A stretch of DNA of 9,269 bases from CAYWCV01 sp964629885 (GTDB lineage: Bacteria > Bacteroidota > Rhodothermia > Balneolales > CAYWCV01), in contig CAZVRJ010000072.1 of the NCBI GenBank assembly GCA_964629885.1, forward strand, positions 1 to 9,269. Direction: 5' to 3'. The notes under the pieces are model-generated. The model did no database searches. It was not told the DNA's origin and saw only the letters and a list, made by a program, of their open reading frames with translations. Below, one piece after another: positions 6,898 through 9,269 of this stretch. How positions within the stretch are numbered: the stretch's first letter is position 1; each line of letters begins with the position of its first letter. Position numbers and translations under genes: made by a program.

Positions 6898-6919
6898 ATT
6901 TTAGTATCTTGATCGCCAA

Positions 6920-8224
6920 ATGAATGACACGATTAATAAACCTGAATCCCTAAAACGACAACTCACGGTTGTCGGATTATGGCTATTGGCCATCAACGGC
7001 ATGATCGGAGCCGGCATTTTCGGGGTTCCAGCCAAGACGTATGCACTTGCTGGTGAGTTTGGTCCATGGATTTTCGTCATATGTGCCGTTTTGATTGCAC
7101 CAGTGATGCTCAGCTTCGGTGAGTTGGCCAGCGCGTTCAGATCGACCGGTGGACCTATGCTTTTCGTGGGGATGGCATTTGGACCGTTCGCAGGATTTCA
7201 GGCAGGCTGGGGATACTATGTAGCGCGCATCACGGCCTACGCTGCAAACATGAACCTGATGGTTTTGTCATTCGGTTACTTTTGGCCTGCATCAGCTGAG
7301 CCAACGATGCGCATCATTCTGATCGCAGCAGCGAGCATCATTATATTATTGCTCAACGTGATCAATGCCCGAGCCACGATGGGCTCGCTTGGTTTGGTCA
7401 CTTTGCTTAAGCTAGCGCCACTTGTGGCACTCGCTCTTTACGGTCTATTTACATGGGACGGCTCTGCTATTGCATCAATCACCGAGGTTCCCGATGCAAC
7501 TAATTTTGGCGCTGCACTCTTGTTAGTGATATATGCCTATGTCGGATTTGAGTCGTCTGTTGTCCCAGCCGGCGAATCAAAAGATCCTCATCGCGACATG
7601 CATCGAGCATTGATCATGGCCTTGGTCGTTGCAGCAGGTTTGTACGCACTTATCCAACTGGCAGCGCAGCAGCTTGTGCCAGATCTTGCTAATACCGAAG
7701 GGCCGCTTTTGGTAGCAGGTGCGGTTTGGCTGGGTCCGATTGGTGCTAGCTTGGTTGCATTAGGAATAGTCACGTCGGTTGGTGGCAATATGATTGGCTC
7801 CACGTTTTCGTCTGCACGAATCACCTATCGAATGGCTATTGACGGGTATCTTCCCAAATGGTACTCGGCGTTGAATGTTAGCTATGCGACGCCCATCTAC
7901 TCGGTATTTTTCTTCGTAGCGGCTGGATTTATTCTATCGGTGAGTGGTAGTTTTGTCTATTTAGCTGTTTTAAGTGTATTTACAAGACTAATGTTGTACA
8001 TAGCCTGCATCATATCGATGCCGGCTGTGAGGCGTTTTGGCGACGACCGTGCATTTCGGTTACCAGGTGGATGGACCATTCCAATACTAGCGCTATTGAT
8101 ATGCATCGGATTGCTTACTCAGGTGTCGATATCGTCGGTCCTCGCGACCTTAGGACTTCTGGCAGTTGGGAGCGTGCTGTATGGGGCGGCTGTCTGGACC
8201 AAGACCGGTGAAGAGAGACCGTAG
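6920..8224 (+). CDS. APC superfamily amino acid permease
   Basis: The 434-residue integral membrane protein has about 12 hydrophobic segments, the usual LeuT-type fold of amino acid-polyamine-organocation transporters. The unwound substrate-binding loop of helix 1 is visible as GMIGAGIFG (27-35). Helix 6 has YAYVGFES (205-212), followed by the typical PAGESKDPHR (216-225). These features indicate secondary transport of an amino acid or amine across the inner membrane; the substrate cannot be inferred. ATG at 6920 is the first start after an in-frame TAG at 6902-6904, and no Shine-Dalgarno is seen. The gene sits 22 bp after DUF1697 and could share its transcript. Its stop codon lies inside the first copy of a 16-bp direct repeat. 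Confidence 0.93.
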   Translation: MNDTINKPESLKRQLTVVGLWLLAINGMIGAGIFGVPAKTYALAGEFGPWIFVICAVLIAPVMLSFGELASAFRSTGGPMLFVGMAFGPFAGFQAGWGYYVARITAYAANMNLMVLSFGYFWPASAEPTMRIILIAAASIIILLLNVINARATMGSLGLVTLLKLAPLVALALYGLFTWDGSAIASITEVPDATNFGAALLLVIYAYVGFESSVVPAGESKDPHRDMHRALIMALVVAAGLYALIQLAAQQLVPDLANTEGPLLVAGAVWLGPIGASLVALGIVTSVGGNMIGSTFSSARITYRMAIDGYLPKWYSALNVSYATPIYSVFFFVAAGFILSVSGSFVYLAVLSVFTRLMLYIACIISMPAVRRFGDDRAFRLPGGWTIPILALLICIGLLTQVSISSVLATLGLLAVGSVLYGAAVWTKTGEERP

Positions 8225-8268
8225 ATCATCTGGATCTATAAGATCATAAGATAAGAGAGACCGTAGAT
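8211..8268 (+). repeat. 16-bp direct repeat spanning the permease stop codon
   Basis: AAGAGAGACCGTAGAT is present at 8211-8226 and again, identical, at 8253-8268. The first copy contains the end of the permease gene (E-R-P-stop). The offset is 42 bp, so the second copy is in the same frame. Between the copies lies GATCTATAAGATC (8233-8245), with 5-bp inverted arms around ATA. This looks like a local duplication; no transposase or other mobile gene is nearby. Confidence 0.8.
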
Positions 8269-8373
8269 TTCTCGCTTCTCGGTATGTAAAAGTTCGTGCC
8301 GGAACTTGATGGCCACACTACAGGTTCATATTATTCAGAATTAGTTTTTTTCAAGACAACTTCATTTATTCCC
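8225..8373 (+). other. Intergenic region without a confident promoter or terminator
   Basis: The 149 bp between the permease and the sugar dehydrogenase hold the second copy of the 16-bp repeat and a 6-bp hairpin, AAGTTC (8290-8295) with GAACTT (8302-8307), that lacks a T-tract. I see no convincing -33/-7 pair. A promoter for the dehydrogenase gene is expected here but not identifiable. Confidence 0.5.
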
Positions 8374-9269
8374 ATGATTTCAAAAAGAGCCTTGACTGGC
8401 CTATTGTCGTTCTTCCTACTTATTCCTTTATCATCCTGTGCACAGTCGATTCCCGAAGGAAATGTCCAATCGGGCGAACTTTCATTCAAAGTTGTTACTG
8501 TTGCCGAAGGACTGGAAAATCCATGGGCGATCGCATTTCTGCCAAGTGGCGACATTCTTGTCACTGAGCGTCCAGGTCGCATTCGCATAATCCGCAACGG
8601 AGTGCTACTTGATAAAGAAGTGGCAGGATTGCCCAAAATCCGCACAGGCAATCAAGGCGGACTACTCGATCTGATTCTTCACCCCGATTTTGCAAACAAC
8701 CGATTGGTATACATAAGCTATTCCAAGCCGAACGCTGATGATTCAGAAGGTACGACATCCATTATCCGTGCTCGTTTCGAGAATGATGCATTAGTTAATG
8801 TCGAGGAGATACTGGAAGCCAAGGCTTGGTATCGCAGTCGTGGACACTATGGCTCGCGTCTTGCCTTCGACAAGGACGGCTTTTTGTTCATCACCATCGG
8901 CGACCGTCAAGTTCCGCCACGCGGCGAGCTGCAGGAGCACAATTCCCAAAAATTGAGCGATCACTTCGGCACGACCCTCCGCATTCATGACGACGGACGC
9001 GTCCCGCAAGACAATCCCTTTGTAGGCGTTGAGGGTGCACAGCCTGAAATTTGGAGCTATGGCCACCGCAATGCGCAGGGTTTGGCAATCGATCCGGTTA
9101 CAGGAAATATCTGGCAGCATGAGCATGGTCCACAGGGCGGCGACGAGCTCAACCTAACTAAAAGAGGCGTGAATTACGGATGGCCGGTTATTGGCTACGG
9201 TGTGAACTATGGCGTCGGCACTGCTATCCACGAAACGGCAACCAAAGACGGCATGGAGCAACCGGTGCA
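8374..9269 (+). CDS. Exported PQQ-dependent aldose/sorbosone dehydrogenase (3' end outside window)
   Basis: The frame runs from ATG 8374 to the right edge with no stop, giving 298 codons. Residues 1-24 form a signal peptide with two basic residues, a hydrophobic core and a lipobox LSSC (19-22) followed by AQ, so the protein is probably a lipoprotein or otherwise periplasmic. The rest matches the six-bladed beta-propeller of the soluble glucose/sorbosone dehydrogenase family (GSDH, similar to E. coli YliI/Asd). Visible motifs are ENPWAIAFLPSGDILVTER, the catalytic-type His158 in RGHYGSRLAFD with IGDR (175-178), IWSYGHRNAQG (226-236) and EHGPQGGDELN (250-260), then NYGWP. Family members oxidise aldose sugars with PQQ and calcium and pass electrons to an acceptor. 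About 90-110 residues are likely missing. No PQQ biosynthesis gene is in view. Confidence 0.9.
   Translation, partial: MISKRALTGLLSFFLLIPLSSCAQSIPEGNVQSGELSFKVVTVAEGLENPWAIAFLPSGDILVTERPGRIRIIRNGVLLDKEVAGLPKIRTGNQGGLLDLILHPDFANNRLVYISYSKPNADDSEGTTSIIRARFENDALVNVEEILEAKAWYRSRGHYGSRLAFDKDGFLFITIGDRQVPPRGELQEHNSQKLSDHFGTTLRIHDDGRVPQDNPFVGVEGAQPEIWSYGHRNAQGLAIDPVTGNIWQHEHGPQGGDELNLTKRGVNYGWPVIGYGVNYGVGTAIHETATKDGMEQPV

Noticed and set aside
8211..8268. Insertion sequence ends or phage attachment site
   Set aside because: Only 26 bp separate the two copies, and no transposase or integrase is in the window, so local duplication is simpler.
8290..8307. Terminator after the permease gene
   Set aside because: The hairpin AAGTTC/GAACTT has only six pairs and no following T-run.

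Overview
The window carries eight protein-coding genes, all on the + strand. The first is cut by the left edge and the last by the right edge. I see no rRNA, tRNA, CRISPR array, transposase or phage gene. The organism looks like a member of the Bacteroidota or the wider FCB group. The reasons are a 'CAQ' lipoprotein-type signal peptide, Bacteroidota-style ABC-F and DUF6544 proteins, weak or absent Shine-Dalgarno sequences at several starts, and mid-range GC. No taxonomic marker gene is present, so this is an inference.

Layout: (1) The 3' part of a small multi-pass membrane protein of unknown function (1-462), whose last codons run into an 11-unit, 10-bp tandem repeat (about 436-545). (2) A 174-bp intergenic stretch and then katG (637-2847, GTG start), a full-length catalase-peroxidase closed by a strong intrinsic terminator (2873-2908). 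(3) A 220-bp leader region with an inverted repeat, three very short ORFs and a 10-bp palindrome, followed by an ABC-F ATPase gene (3129-4718). (4) A membrane-anchored DUF6544 protein (4781-5869). (5) A compact group: a group III truncated haemoglobin (5959-6354), a DUF1697 protein 9 bp behind it (6364-6897), and an APC-type amino acid permease 22 bp further on (6920-8224). (6) After 149 bp containing a 16-bp direct repeat, the 5' part of an exported PQQ-dependent aldose/sorbosone dehydrogenase (8374 to the right edge).

How the genes may work together: KatG removes hydrogen peroxide, and the truncated haemoglobin probably handles O2, NO or peroxide, so both suit oxidative or nitrosative defence. 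The ABC-F protein acts on ribosomes, either as a translation factor or by protecting against antibiotics. The permease and the sugar dehydrogenase are nutrient-related. The katG terminator separates katG from what follows. The haemoglobin, DUF1697 and permease genes are close enough to be one transcript.

I do not see a convincing undescribed multi-gene system. The best leads are non-coding: the 10-bp repeat ahead of katG, the possible attenuation leader of the ABC-F gene, and short direct repeats that straddle stop codons at gene ends.
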